A DNA stretch of 64,000 bases from Blastococcus colisei (GTDB taxonomy: Bacteria > Actinomycetota > Actinomycetes > Mycobacteriales > Geodermatophilaceae), in the NCBI RefSeq assembly GCF_006717095.1, contig NZ_VFQE01000001.1, forward strand, positions 3,348,001 to 3,412,000. The letters run 5' to 3'. The notes under the pieces are model-generated. The model had not been told where the DNA came from. It ran no database searches and worked only from the letters and a program-made list of their open reading frames with translations. The stretch's first letter is position 1, and the number at the start of each line of letters is the position of its first letter. Of this stretch, positions 26,072-37,734 are shown piece after piece. The position numbers and the translations under genes are program-made.

Positions 26072-27151
26072 TCAGGCGCGCGGGTACGCGGTGCCGTCGA
26101 AGAGCTTGCGGGCGGTGCGGACGACGCCGGACCGGACGACGCGCGGCGGGGTCGTCGAGCTGTCGACCGCGACGTCGACGAGCAGGTGCCCCGTCGGGTG
26201 CTCGACGTCCACGCGCGAGGTGCCGGCCGGCCAGCCGACGGTGAGCTCGTGGCCGACCGCATCGGGCAGCAGCATCCCGGTGACCACGCTGACGGCGCCC
26301 AGCACGCCGATCGACGTGTGCGGCTGCACCGGGATGAACGACCGCGTGCACACCTGGCCGCCGTCCCGGGCGGGCGCGAGCAGCGCGGTCTTCGGCACGG
26401 AGGCCGACGACACGTCGCCCATGCCCATCAGCTGCGCCGCCTTGCGCCGGAACGCGTCGATGCGCTGCAGCAGCGCGGTGTCGGCGGCGAGCTCCTCGTG
26501 CGACTCGTAGCCGGTCAGCCCGAACGACTCGGCCAGCGCGAGGACGACCGGCATGCCGTTGTCGACGCAGGTCGCCTCGACGCCCTCGACCGTGTCGCGC
26601 ACGTGCCCGGTCGGCAGGAGGCTGCCGGTCGCCGAGCCCTCGGTGTCGGTGAACGCGAGGACCACCGGGGCGGCGGTTCCGGACACGCCCGCGATCGCCA
26701 CGTCGCCGCGGTACTCCACCCGGCCCTCCGGGGTCGAGAAGGTCGCGACGGCGACGCTGCCGGAGTTGACCATGCGGATCCGCACGGCGGTCTCCTCACC
26801 GCCGGCCGGCACCAGCCCGCGCTCGACGGCGAACGGCCCCACTCCCGCGAGGATGTTGCCGCAGTTCTGCCGGTCGCTGACCGTCGCCTCGTCGACCCCC
26901 AGCTGCAGGAACAGGTAGTCGACGTCGACCTCGGGCTCGTCGGACGGCGAGACGACCGCCACCTTGCTGGTCAGCGTCGTCGCACCGCCGAGCCCGTCGA
27001 TCTGCCGCGGGTCCGGCGTGCCCATGAGGCGCAGCAGCAGGTCGTCGCGCTCGGCCGGGTCGGCGGGCAGGTCGTGCGCCTCGACGTACAGGCCGCGGGA
27101 GGTGCCGGCCCGCAGCATCGTGCAGCGGACACCCGTGTCGTCGTACGTCAC
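26072..27151 (-). CDS. ligU: 4-oxalomesaconate tautomerase (PrpF family, LigU/GalD-like)
   Basis: A 359-residue PrpF-fold isomerase. It shows CTMLRAGTSRGLYVEAHDLP at the start, GLGGATTLTSKVAVV, the catalytic-loop cysteine in SDRQNCGNILAGVGPFA, and a late VQPHTSIGVLGAVSVV. PrpF-family proteins isomerise unsaturated tri-acids; the LigU/GalD branch acts on 4-oxalomesaconate. That branch assignment rests on the adjacent LigK and LigJ homologues. The start overlaps the LigK stop (ATGA). Confidence 0.85.
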   Translation of the reverse strand: MTYDDTGVRCTMLRAGTSRGLYVEAHDLPADPAERDDLLLRLMGTPDPRQIDGLGGATTLTSKVAVVSPSDEPEVDVDYLFLQLGVDEATVSDRQNCGNILAGVGPFAVERGLVPAGGEETAVRIRMVNSGSVAVATFSTPEGRVEYRGDVAIAGVSGTAAPVVLAFTDTEGSATGSLLPTGHVRDTVEGVEATCVDNGMPVVLALAESFGLTGYESHEELAADTALLQRIDAFRRKAAQLMGMGDVSSASVPKTALLAPARDGGQVCTRSFIPVQPHTSIGVLGAVSVVTGMLLPDAVGHELTVGWPAGTSRVDVEHPTGHLLVDVAVDSSTTPPRVVRSGVVRTARKLFDGTAYPRA

Positions 27152-27852
27152 GTTCCCTCCTCCGCGTACGTCGAGTAGGGGACGTACTCGATGCCGAAGT
27201 CGCCGAGCCGGTCGCGCAGGCCGTAGCGGTCGAGGCCGAGCTCGCCCTGCTCGAAGGCGGCGCGGCTGGCGGCCTCCTTGTCGATCCGCGCCTGCGAGGC
27301 GGTCAGCGCCCGCGGCACGTCCGACCGCGGCACCACCATCACGCCGTCGTCGTCGGCGACCACGACGTCCCCGGGGCGGATCGTCTGACCGCCGAGCACG
27401 ATCGGCACGTTCACCGCCCCGGCCGTCGCCTTGACCGTCCCCTGCGCGCTCACCGCCCGGGACCAGGCCGGGAAGCCCATCTCCCGCAGCTCCGCGACGT
27501 CGCGCACCCCGCAGCCGAGGACCACCCCACGCACCCCGCGCTGCGCCAGCGCGGTGGCGAACAGCTCGCCCAGCAGCCCGTCGGTGGACGGCGAGTTGGT
27601 CGCGACGACGAGCACGTCACCGGGCCGGCACTGCTCCACGGCCACGTGGATCATCAGGTTGTCGCCCGGCCAGCACAGCACCGTGACGGCGGTCCCGCCG
27701 ATCCGGGCCCCTGCCCAGGCGGGCCGGAAGTCCGGGCCCAGGTAGCCGACCCGGCCCAGCGCCTCGTGCACGGTGGCGACGCCGAACCCGCCGAGCTGCT
27801 CGGCGTCCCCCGCGTCGGCGCGCGGCGGATCGGTGACGACGACGGTTTTCAT
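27148..27852 (-). CDS. ligK: 4-carboxy-4-hydroxy-2-oxoadipate aldolase/oxaloacetate decarboxylase (LigK-like)
   Basis: A 234-residue class II (metal-dependent) aldolase of the HMG/CHA-aldolase and RraA fold. The substrate/metal region reads GDVLVVATNSPSTDGLLGEL, then RGVRGVVLGCGVRDVAELR and PGDVVVADDDGVMVVPR, as in LigK/GalC. It should split 4-carboxy-4-hydroxy-2-oxoadipate into pyruvate and oxaloacetate and end the pathway. It starts in ATGA overlap with the GntR stop and overlaps LigU at its own end, so it is tightly coupled to both. Confidence 0.87.
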   Translation of the reverse strand: MKTVVVTDPPRADAGDAEQLGGFGVATVHEALGRVGYLGPDFRPAWAGARIGGTAVTVLCWPGDNLMIHVAVEQCRPGDVLVVATNSPSTDGLLGELFATALAQRGVRGVVLGCGVRDVAELREMGFPAWSRAVSAQGTVKATAGAVNVPIVLGGQTIRPGDVVVADDDGVMVVPRSDVPRALTASQARIDKEAASRAAFEQGELGLDRYGLRDRLGDFGIEYVPYSTYAEEGT

Positions 27853-28520
27853 GCGGGATCTCCGGTCTGCTGGGCGGGGTCGGTCAGCGCGTCGATGATG
27901 CTGCGGACGTGGGCGACGGCGGCCGCCTCGGCCCGGTCGGGGTCGCGGTCGGTGACGGCGTCCACCAGGGCGGTCAGCTCCGCCAGGCTCACCCGGGGCC
28001 GCCCGGGCCGCAGCGAGAGCCGGAACTGGTGGCGCACCAGCTGGGCCTGCAGCCGCCCGACGAGCCCCGCGGCGATGGGATGGCGCGCGGCGTCGTGGAC
28101 CATGCCGTGCAGCTGCTGGATCAGGTCCGAGTACTTGAGCAGGTCGCCGGAGTCGACCCGGTCCACCATCGCGTGCAGATGGGTGCGCAGGCGGGCGATC
28201 TCGGCATCGGTGACGCGCTCGGCGGCCTTGCGGGCCAGGAGGCCCTCCAGCGGCATCCGGCACTCCGTGATCGCGACCGCCTCCTCGGTGGACACGACCC
28301 GGACCCGCGCCCCCCGGTGCGGGATCCGCTCGACCAGACCTTCGGCGATCAGCGCGTCGATGGCCGCACGCACGCTGCTGCGGTTCACGCCGACCAGCTC
28401 GGTGAGGTCGGCCTCGACCAGGCGGTACCCCGGCAGCAGATCGCCCCGGGAGATGGCCGCGCGGAGCGCCTGTTCGGCGGCGTGGCGTTCCGCTGCGCCC
28501 ACCAGGCCCCCTCTGCTCAT
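27849..28520 (-). CDS. GntR-family regulator (FCD domain)
   Basis: A 223-residue FadR-type regulator. The winged helix-turn-helix spans about residues 10-75 (LPGYRLVEADLTELVGVNRS, then AIDALIAEGLVERIPHRGARV). The C-terminal FCD ligand domain includes RMPLEGLLARKAAERV and a metal-type histidine pattern around LHGMVHDAARH and HQFRLSLRPGR. It is the second gene of the catabolic unit, overlapping LigK, so it probably senses a pathway intermediate and controls this unit and possibly the divergent LigM unit. Confidence 0.85.
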   Translation of the reverse strand: MSRGGLVGAAERHAAEQALRAAISRGDLLPGYRLVEADLTELVGVNRSSVRAAIDALIAEGLVERIPHRGARVRVVSTEEAVAITECRMPLEGLLARKAAERVTDAEIARLRTHLHAMVDRVDSGDLLKYSDLIQQLHGMVHDAARHPIAAGLVGRLQAQLVRHQFRLSLRPGRPRVSLAELTALVDAVTDRDPDRAEAAAVAHVRSIIDALTDPAQQTGDPA

Positions 28521-28563
28521 CGGTCCGGCCGATGGCGACGCTAGGAGCGTGTCAGCAGGATTG

Positions 28564-29847
28564 TCAACAGTCCGAGTAGCGGCCGTCGGAGCTCCGGTCA
28601 TGCCCGCCGGGCCGGGGTGCGAGCGGCTTGTCCAGACGCCGGTACAGCAGCCCGCCGGCGAGGACACCGGCGGCCAGACAGGCCAGCGCCGCCGGGCGAC
28701 CGGTCCACGAGGAGACGCCGGAACCCACCGCCACGACCAGTGGGGGCCCGAGGAGCTGCCCCACGCTCGACCCCTGCATGAGGAGGCCGACCGCCGCGCC
28801 GGCCGAGGCGGTACCGGCCGACATCGCGACCACGCCGCTGAACAAGGCGGACGGCACGATGCCGACGACGAGCGAGTAGGCCACGACCGAGCCGATGCGC
28901 ACCGACAGCGGCAGGTCCGGGGCGTGCACCGCCCACACCGTTGCGGCGATCCAGCCGCTGCCCGCGACGATCAGCAGCCACCGGCTCACCCCGCGGTGCA
29001 GCAGGAACGCGCCGAGCAGGTTCGCGGGGACGTTGGCCAGGAAGACGATGCCGGTGACCAGTCCGGCGGCCCGCAGCGAGAGCCCGCCGTCGACCAGCAT
29101 CGTGGGCAGCAGGCCGACCACCGCTAGGTACTGGCCGGCGTAGAGGCCGAAGACGACGGCCAGGCAGAGCACCCCCGGCGACCGGAACGCCCCCAGGAGC
29201 CCGCCCATCCCCTGCGGCCTGCGGGCCGGGCCGGACGGGACCCAACGGGCCACCGCCAGCAGGACGGCGGCCGTGACCCCGGCGTCGAGGAGCCAGGCGC
29301 TGCGCCAGTTCAGCACCGTGATCGCCAGGGGCACGAGCAGCGTGGCCAGCCCGGCGCCGAGAGGCATGTAGATGCCCCACGCCCCGATGACCAGCCGGCG
29401 GTGCTCGGGGGCGGCGACCTCCGGCAACAGGCCCGGCGCGGCCAGGACGACCAGCACGAAGCCGAACCCCTCGCCGACCCGGGCGGTGAGGAGCCACCCG
29501 GCGGAGGTGGCGGCGGCACCACCGAGGTTGGCCAGCACGATGGCGAGCAGCCCCAGGAGGACCTGCCGCCGGAAGCCGAGCGCCTGGCCGAGCCAGCCGA
29601 GGAGAGCGCCGGCGACCGCACCGATCGCGCTCACCACGGAGAGGAACCAGGCGGCGCCGGAGGAGCTGAGCAGGAACTCGTCCTGCAGGACCGGCAGGGC
29701 GGCGGACCCCTTGCCGATCTGCGCGGCCCCGACGACGCCGGCGGCCATCAGGCTCAGCACGGCCCCCCACGAGGTGGTGTCCCGCCCGGGCCCGACTCCG
29801 GCACCCGGGGGCCCGTGCCGGTCCCGAGCCGTCGTACGAGGCCCCAC
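28564..29847 (-). CDS. MFS transporter, first gene of the lig-type unit
   Basis: A 427-residue major-facilitator protein with 12 hydrophobic segments. The first begins near residue 25 (GAVLSLMAAGVVGAAQIGKG) and a loop after TM2 reads GWLGQALGFRRQVLLG, the equivalent of motif A. GGGAGGGCGGTG precedes the GTG at 29847, and the open frame upstream of it looks non-coding. The gene is divergent from an ABC importer operon and 43 bp upstream of the GntR gene. It is likely to import an aromatic acid or export an intermediate; the direction is not determinable. Confidence 0.8.
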   Translation of the reverse strand: MGPRTTARDRHGPPGAGVGPGRDTTSWGAVLSLMAAGVVGAAQIGKGSAALPVLQDEFLLSSSGAAWFLSVVSAIGAVAGALLGWLGQALGFRRQVLLGLLAIVLANLGGAAATSAGWLLTARVGEGFGFVLVVLAAPGLLPEVAAPEHRRLVIGAWGIYMPLGAGLATLLVPLAITVLNWRSAWLLDAGVTAAVLLAVARWVPSGPARRPQGMGGLLGAFRSPGVLCLAVVFGLYAGQYLAVVGLLPTMLVDGGLSLRAAGLVTGIVFLANVPANLLGAFLLHRGVSRWLLIVAGSGWIAATVWAVHAPDLPLSVRIGSVVAYSLVVGIVPSALFSGVVAMSAGTASAGAAVGLLMQGSSVGQLLGPPLVVAVGSGVSSWTGRPAALACLAAGVLAGGLLYRRLDKPLAPRPGGHDRSSDGRYSDC

Positions 29848-29997
29848 TGCACCGCCCTCCCGCGCCGGGCCACGTGCCCATGCGTGTCGATCCGGATCGG
29901 ACGCGCCGAGCACGACGCCGTCCCCGGCGGCCCGCGGCCACGGTAACGGCCGGATCACGGGCACCGGACCGATCCGGCGCAGTGCGCCGGCGGCCTA

Positions 29998-30009
29998 CGT
30001 CAAATGACG
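29998..30009. promoter_or_regulatory. Candidate shared operator, site 1 (CGTCAAATGACG)
   Basis: A 12-bp inverted repeat with flanking GGCCTA. Related sequences lie at 41590-41601 (11 of 12 identical), 45290-45301 (9 of 12) and, more weakly, 41104-41115 (8 of 12, with the same GGCCTA flank), all upstream of other units of the aromatic/C1 gene set. Confidence 0.42.
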
Positions 30010-30141
30010 CGAGGGGCGAGTCATCCGGCTCGACGCCTCGTGCCGGATCGGCTGAACAGGTGCCACCATCTCGCTGTGTCGGAGGCCACAGGAGACCCCT
30101 ACGGTTCTCGTGGGGAGTGGCGGACGCCACTGTCCCGCGCG

Positions 30142-30161
30142 CGTCCGGACCGGTCCGGACG
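30142..30161. promoter_or_regulatory. Perfect 20-bp palindrome upstream of the ABC importer
   Basis: CGTCCGGACCGGTCCGGACG is its own reverse complement and ends 87 bp before the first permease start. A dimeric repressor site is the likely role; a cruciform or leader hairpin is an alternative. Confidence 0.45.
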
Positions 30162-30248
30162 TCGGTCGCACGAGCGGCGTCCGACGCTCCGGTCCAGCAC
30201 GGAGCAGCGCGAGCTGTCCGATCCACCGAGGCCCCGAAGGGGAGGCAC

Positions 30249-31193
30249 GTGACGAGGCCGAGCCGGCACGCGGACTCCCGCGCGACGTCGCCACCGGGCG
30301 ACGCGACCGCGGGTGGGCAGGATGACCGCCTCCGCCCGGCGTCCGCCGACCAAGCGGCCGCGGACGCCGCGGCCCCGGGAACGGCGGTGGACCGCCGTCC
30401 CGACGCCTCGCCCCCGCCTCGCGACCGCCTGAGCGCCTGGGGGCTGCCCCTGCTCGGCGTCGTCCTGGCGATCGCCGTCTTCGAGGTGCTCCCTCGCATC
30501 GGCCTCGTCGACCGGCGGTTCCTCCCGCCGGCGTCGGAGATGTTCGGCGCCCTGTTCGGGCGGATCGCTGACGGCTCGATCTGGGAGCCGACGGTCCAGA
30601 CGATGCAGGGCTGGGCCCTCGGACTCGGAACGGCACTGGTCATCGCGCTGCCGCTCGGCATCCTGATCGGCTCGGTGTTCCTGCTGTTCATGTCGACGCG
30701 GACGATCGTGGAGTTCCTCCGTCCGATCCCGTCCGTGGCGCTGATCCCGCTCGCCGTCCTCGTCTTCGGGGCCGGGCTGGAGAGCAAGTGGTTCCTGGCC
30801 GCCTTCGCGGCGACCTGGCCGATCCTGCTGCAGACCCTCTACGGCGTCCGCGACGTCGACCCCACCAGCATCGAGACCGCCCGTTCCTTCGGCATCAAGA
30901 CCCCTGAGCGACTGTGGCGGGTGGTGCTGCCCAGCGCCCTGCCCTACATCGCCACCGGGGTGCGCATCTCCTCCGCGGTGGCGCTGATCCTGGCGGTCAC
31001 CGCCGAACTGGTCCTCGGCGCTCCGGGGCTCGGCCAGGAGATCAACATCGCGCGGCAGAGCGCGGCGGTCGACCAGATGTACGCGCTGATCATCGCGACC
31101 GGCCTCATCGGGTGGCTGCTGAACATCGTCCTGTCCCTCGCCGAGCGGCGTCTGCTGCACTGGCACCCGTCACAGCGGGAGCGCAACCGATGA
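30249..31193 (+). CDS. ABC transporter permease (SsuC/TauC type), first
   Basis: A 314-residue binding-protein-dependent permease with a hydrophilic, proline/alanine-rich N-terminus of about 60 residues and then about six hydrophobic segments. The EAA-like coupling loop reads [20 protein letters not shown] near residue 210, followed by [20 protein letters not shown]. The GTG at 30249 follows GGGGAGGCAC. It overlaps the next permease gene by ATGA. Two different permeases in one operon imply a heterodimeric membrane unit. Confidence 0.87.
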   Translation: MTRPSRHADSRATSPPGDATAGGQDDRLRPASADQAAADAAAPGTAVDRRPDASPPPRDRLSAWGLPLLGVVLAIAVFEVLPRIGLVDRRFLPPASEMFGALFGRIADGSIWEPTVQTMQGWALGLGTALVIALPLGILIGSVFLLFMSTRTIVEFLRPIPSVALIPLAVLVFGAGLESKWFLAAFAATWPILLQTLYGVRDVDPTSIETARSFGIKTPERLWRVVLPSALPYIATGVRISSAVALILAVTAELVLGAPGLGQEINIARQSAAVDQMYALIIATGLIGWLLNIVLSLAERRLLHWHPSQRERNR

Positions 31194-31975
31194 GAGAGAC
31201 CAGTCGGCCGGCGCGGGTGCTCGGCGTCGGCCTCGAGATCGCCGTTCCCATCGCCCTGCTGGTGGTGTGGGCGCTGACGTCGGCGAACAGCACCTCGTTC
31301 TACTTCCCGCCGCTGCTCGACATCTTCGGCGCGTTCGCCGACAACTGGTTGTTCGCGCGGTTCGGCAGCGACGTCGTCCCCAGCATGACCCGCCTGTTCG
31401 TCGGCTACACGGTCGCCGTGGTCGCCGCCGTGGTCATCGGGGTGGCTCTGGGCTCGTCCCGGACGCTGGGCCGGATGGTCGACCCCGTCGTCCAGTTCCT
31501 GCGCGCGATCCCACCGCCGGTGCTCATCCCCGCCGGCATCCTGGTCCTGGGTGTCGGCTCGGAGATGAAGATCGCGCTGATCGGCTTCGTCTGCCTCTGG
31601 CCGGTGCTGCTCAACACGATCGACGGCGTCGCCGGGGTCGACCCGGCGCTGCGCGAGACGGCCCGCAGCTTCCAGATCCCGTGGCGGGAGCGGCTTTTCC
31701 GGGTCGTGCTCCCCTCCGCGTCGCCCCAGATCTTCGCCGGCGCCCGGATCGCCCTCTCCTTGGCCGTGATCATGATGGTCGTCTCGGAGATGGTCGCCAG
31801 CACCAACGGGATCGGCTATTTCGTCCTGCAGTCCCAGCGCACGTACGCCATCACCGCGATGTGGTCGGGCATCTTCCTGCTGGCCATCCTCGGCTATGTC
31901 CTCAACGCCCTGTTCCTGCTCGTCGAGCGCCGAGTGCTGCGGTGGCACCGCGGTGCCCGCGCCGGTGCCGGCTGA
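31190..31975 (+). CDS. ABC transporter permease (SsuC/TauC type), second
   Basis: A 261-residue permease with about six hydrophobic segments and the coupling loop [20 protein letters not shown] near residue 160, followed by [20 protein letters not shown]. Its start overlaps the previous stop. It resembles its partner but is clearly divergent, consistent with a heterodimer of the nitrate/sulfonate/taurine importer family. Some members of that family carry aromatic carboxylates such as phthalate. Vanillate- or syringate-like substrates are inferred from the LigM gene in the same operon. Confidence 0.87.
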   Translation: MRETSRPARVLGVGLEIAVPIALLVVWALTSANSTSFYFPPLLDIFGAFADNWLFARFGSDVVPSMTRLFVGYTVAVVAAVVIGVALGSSRTLGRMVDPVVQFLRAIPPPVLIPAGILVLGVGSEMKIALIGFVCLWPVLLNTIDGVAGVDPALRETARSFQIPWRERLFRVVLPSASPQIFAGARIALSLAVIMMVVSEMVASTNGIGYFVLQSQRTYAITAMWSGIFLLAILGYVLNALFLLVERRVLRWHRGARAGAG

Positions 31976-31995
31976 CCCGCGGAGGTATCCCAGAG

Positions 31996-32778
31996 ATGTT
32001 GCGCGTCGAGAACCTTCGGAAGGTCTATCAGGAGGGCACCAAGCGTGCCTTCGAGGCGTGCGCCGACCTGACCTTCGAGGTCAAGGAACAGGAGCTCGTC
32101 TGCATCGTCGGGCCGTCGGGAGCCGGCAAGACCACGCTGCTCAAGATGATCGGGGGGCTGCTGAAGCCCACGTCCGGCACGGTCTACCTCGACGGCGATC
32201 AGGTGACCGGCCCGCCGGAGAAGATGGCACTGGTCTTCCAGGACTACTCGCGGTCGCTGTACCCCTGGATGACCGTCGAGGAGAACGTCGCCTTCCCGCT
32301 CAAGCACCGCAAGCTCGGCAAGGCCGAGACCGCCGAGCTCATCCGGGACACGCTGCAGTCGGTGGGTCTGGCCGGGGCGGGGAAGAAGTACCCCTGGCAG
32401 CTGTCGGGCGGCATGCAGCAGCGGGTGGCGATCGCACGGGCGCTGGCCTACCAGCCCGAGATCCTGCTCATGGACGAGCCCTTCGCCTCCGTCGACGCGC
32501 AGACCCGCGCCGACCTCGAGGACCTCGTGCTGGAGCTGCGGGGCCGGTACGGCGTCACGGTCGTGTTCGTCACCCACGACATCGACGAGTCGGTGTACCT
32601 CAGCGACCGGGTCGTCGTCCTGACGCCCTCCCCCACCCGGGTCCAGGAGATCGTCGACGTCCCGCTGCCCCGGCCTCGCGACCAGGTGGAGACCAAGGAG
32701 CTCGCCGAGTTCGCGCAGCTCCGGGCCTACGTGTGGCGCTCCATCAAGCGCCCCGAGGCAGCCGACGTCCCCGCCTAG
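31996..32778 (+). CDS. ABC transporter ATP-binding protein (SsuB/TauB type)
   Basis: A 260-residue ATPase with Walker [18 protein letters not shown]-loop [20 protein letters not shown], signature [15 protein letters not shown], Walker [13 protein letters not shown] and the H-loop [15 protein letters not shown]. It powers the two permeases immediately upstream. GGAGGTATCC precedes the ATG at 31996. The tail is consistent with SsuB-like proteins. Confidence 0.9.
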   Translation: MLRVENLRKVYQEGTKRAFEACADLTFEVKEQELVCIVGPSGAGKTTLLKMIGGLLKPTSGTVYLDGDQVTGPPEKMALVFQDYSRSLYPWMTVEENVAFPLKHRKLGKAETAELIRDTLQSVGLAGAGKKYPWQLSGGMQQRVAIARALAYQPEILLMDEPFASVDAQTRADLEDLVLELRGRYGVTVVFVTHDIDESVYLSDRVVVLTPSPTRVQEIVDVPLPRPRDQVETKELAEFAQLRAYVWRSIKRPEAADVPA

Positions 32779-32784
32779 ACCCGT

Positions 32785-32811
32785 CGGGCGGCCCCACCAG
32801 GGCGCCGCCCG
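32785..32811. terminator. Intra-operon hairpin
   Basis: The 8-bp arms CGGGCGGC (32785-32792) and GCCGCCCG (32804-32811) flank an 11-base loop between the ATPase and binding-protein genes. It may be an attenuator or an mRNA-stabilising processing element that sets different expression of the binding protein. Confidence 0.38.
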
Positions 32812-32850
32812 GAGACAGACCTGATGCACCACCTCGGAGAAGGAGAGCTG

Positions 32851-33849
32851 ATGAGCCACCGTTCGTTCACCCGCCGCACGACCTCCACGGTCGCCGGCCT
32901 GGCCGTGGTCGCGCTCGCGGCCACCGGATGCGGCGGCGACGACGCCGACACCGGCGGAGGGGGTGGCGGCGACGCGGCCGAGATGGAGACGATCCAGATC
33001 GGCACCCTGCCCATCGCCAACGCCGCGGCCATGAACCTCGGCGTGCAGGAGGGCTTCTTCGAGGAGGAGGGCCTGGAACTCGAGCAGACGGTCACCCAGA
33101 CCGGTAACGAGATCATCACCGGCATGGTCGGCGGCGACTACGACTTCGGCTTCGTCGGTTACATCTCCGCCGGCATCGCCGCCGCCCAGGGGGTGCCGGT
33201 CTGTGCGCTCGTCGCGAACGATGCCACGGGAACTTCTCCCGAGGACGACTGGCAGGTGCTGGTCGCCGCCGGCGACAGCCCCATCGACGGGCCCGAGGAC
33301 CTGGCCGGCGCGACCGTCAGCGTCAACGGCCTGGGCGGGGTCGCCGAGGTGATGCTCAAGGCGGCGCTCGACAAGGCAGGCGTCGACTGGAGCACCGTCG
33401 AGCTGATCGAGGTGCCGTTCCCGGAGGTGCCCGCGGCGGTGGCGGCCGGCCGGATCGACGCCGGCTACACGTCCGAGCCGTTCGTCACCACCGTGCTGGA
33501 CCAGGGCGGCAAGGTCGCCTTCGCACCGCAGTCCTACATCGCCCCCGAGTATCCCAACGGGATGTATGCGACCAGCCAGCAGTTCCTGCAGGAGAACCCG
33601 GAGATCGCCGAGCGGTTCGAGGCGGCGATGATCAAGTCGCTGGAGTACGCCCAGGAGAACCCGGACGCCATCCGGGAGATCATCCCGACCTACACCCAGA
33701 TCCCCGAGGACGTCGCTCAGCGGATGCGCCTGCCGGTGTTCCAGACCGAGATGAAGATGGACGCCATCGAGGAGCAGATGGGCTTCCTCGAGGCGTACGA
33801 CATCGTCGAGGAGGCCCCCTCCGCCGAGGAGCTCGTCTGCGGCGACTGA
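32851..33849 (+). CDS. ABC transporter substrate-binding lipoprotein (SsuA/NMT1 type)
   Basis: A 332-residue extracytoplasmic binding protein. An RR-containing signal (SFTRRTTSTVAGLAVVALAA) ends in a lipobox with the cysteine in AATGCGG, followed by a glycine/aspartate linker. The mature domain starts IQIGTLPIANAAAMNLGVQE and contains FFEEEGLELE, typical of the sulfonate/nitrate/thiamine-precursor family. AGAAGGAGAGCTG precedes the ATG. It delivers the substrate to the permease pair encoded just upstream. The aromatic ligand is inferred from context. Confidence 0.87.
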   Translation: MSHRSFTRRTTSTVAGLAVVALAATGCGGDDADTGGGGGGDAAEMETIQIGTLPIANAAAMNLGVQEGFFEEEGLELEQTVTQTGNEIITGMVGGDYDFGFVGYISAGIAAAQGVPVCALVANDATGTSPEDDWQVLVAAGDSPIDGPEDLAGATVSVNGLGGVAEVMLKAALDKAGVDWSTVELIEVPFPEVPAAVAAGRIDAGYTSEPFVTTVLDQGGKVAFAPQSYIAPEYPNGMYATSQQFLQENPEIAERFEAAMIKSLEYAQENPDAIREIIPTYTQIPEDVAQRMRLPVFQTEMKMDAIEEQMGFLEAYDIVEEAPSAEELVCGD

Positions 33850-33855
33850 TCGGTC

Positions 33856-33889
33856 CCGCCGCGCCCGAGGGCGACCCCGGGCGCGGCGG
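33856..33889. terminator. Strong hairpin after the ABC genes
   Basis: The 12-bp perfect arms CCGCCGCGCCCG (33856-33867) and CGGGCGCGGCGG (33878-33889) flank a 10-base loop. It follows the binding-protein stop by 7 bp and precedes the ThDP gene, so it may partly insulate the transporter genes from the two enzymes downstream. Confidence 0.6.
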
Positions 33890-33928
33890 TCCGGCCACGC
33901 ACCACCCCACCCGTCTAGAGGAGACATC

Positions 33929-37106
<3,178 letters not shown>

Positions 37107-37120
37107 CCTGTTCGGAACTG

Positions 37121-37151
37121 TGGCCGGGCGACGCTTCTCGTCGCCCGGCCA
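37121..37151 (+). terminator. Rho-independent-like hairpin after ligM
   Basis: TGGCCGGGCGAC (37121-37132) and GTCGCCCGGCCA (37140-37151) pair perfectly over 12 bp with a 7-base loop. It begins 14 bp after the LigM stop and ends the plus-strand unit. Confidence 0.68.
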
Positions 37152-37424
37152 GAGTCATGTCAGGACGCGTACGGCGACTCTGGCTCGTCATGGTCTGCCC
37201 GAGCGCTTGGTCGCGGACGCGCCAGCACATTTGATCGACGCCGGTACACGGAGTAGACGGACCATCGCCACAAGGTCGGTTCTCGAGGGCCTCGTTTACC
37301 CCCGTTGGCTTGCCCGGCTACGCGCTCCTGTCTATTACGGCGTACTGCCGGCGACGGCCCGACTGTCCCATAGCGGCCCACTTAGGGACACCTGCGGGGC
37401 AGACTCCGACTACCGTTCCCAGTC
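37152..37424. other. Low-GC spacer with a leaderless promoter at its right end
   Basis: Together with the preceding terminator, this is a gene-free stretch of just over 300 bp after ligM. Base composition is noticeably lower in GC than in the surrounding genes, and no coding frame looks real. TACCGT at 37411-37416 lies eight bases before the ATG at 37425 and fits a leaderless -10. Nothing else is recognised. Confidence 0.4.
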
Positions 37425-37637
37425 ATGGCCAATCCGCAGGTCAAAGACACGCTTGCAGTCATGGCCGTCAGCGCGGGCCTTGCCACCCTCGCGCTGCTCA
37501 TCGTGTCCATCCTGACGGGCAACAACTGGTGGATCGTTGTCTTCATGGTGATAGCGACGCTCGTGTTCGCCTTCCGCTACTACGAGGAGCGGCGGCGGTT
37601 CGGAGGGGATGAGGAGCGCCCCTACCGCGTGGGCTGA
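37425..37637 (+). CDS. Small two-segment membrane protein
   Basis: A 70-residue protein with two hydrophobic segments (about residues 11-30 and 34-50) and a charged, arginine/glutamate-rich C-terminal tail. No Shine-Dalgarno sequence precedes the ATG; a TANNNT hexamer at leaderless spacing does. I do not recognise the family. It stands alone between two converging catabolic units. Confidence 0.6.
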   Translation: MANPQVKDTLAVMAVSAGLATLALLIVSILTGNNWWIVVFMVIATLVFAFRYYEERRRFGGDEERPYRVG

Positions 37638-37734
37638 CTGTCCCGAAGGCCGCCTTCAGGGCGTATCTCAGACGCAGCACCAGCCCGACGTCAGTGCCGT
37701 TCGCGAGCAGCTGGAGCCACTCATCCAGCCGTAC

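Larger units (their letters stand above)
29848..30248. promoter_or_regulatory. Divergent control region between the two lig-type units
   Basis: This 401-bp gene-free stretch separates the MFS/GntR/lig unit from the ABC-LigM unit. It contains two clear symmetric elements: CGTCAAATGACG at 29998-30009 (5-bp arms) and the perfect 20-bp palindrome CGTCCGGACCGGTCCGGACG at 30142-30161. GGGGAGG just before 30249 is the ribosome-binding site of the first permease. No confident -35/-10 pair was assigned. Confidence 0.5.

Noticed and set aside
37120-37424. Possible gene or RNA in the low-GC spacer after ligM
   Set aside because: Frames there have no conserved motif or ribosome-binding site, and no tRNA-like fold with the T-loop or anticodon arm could be made.
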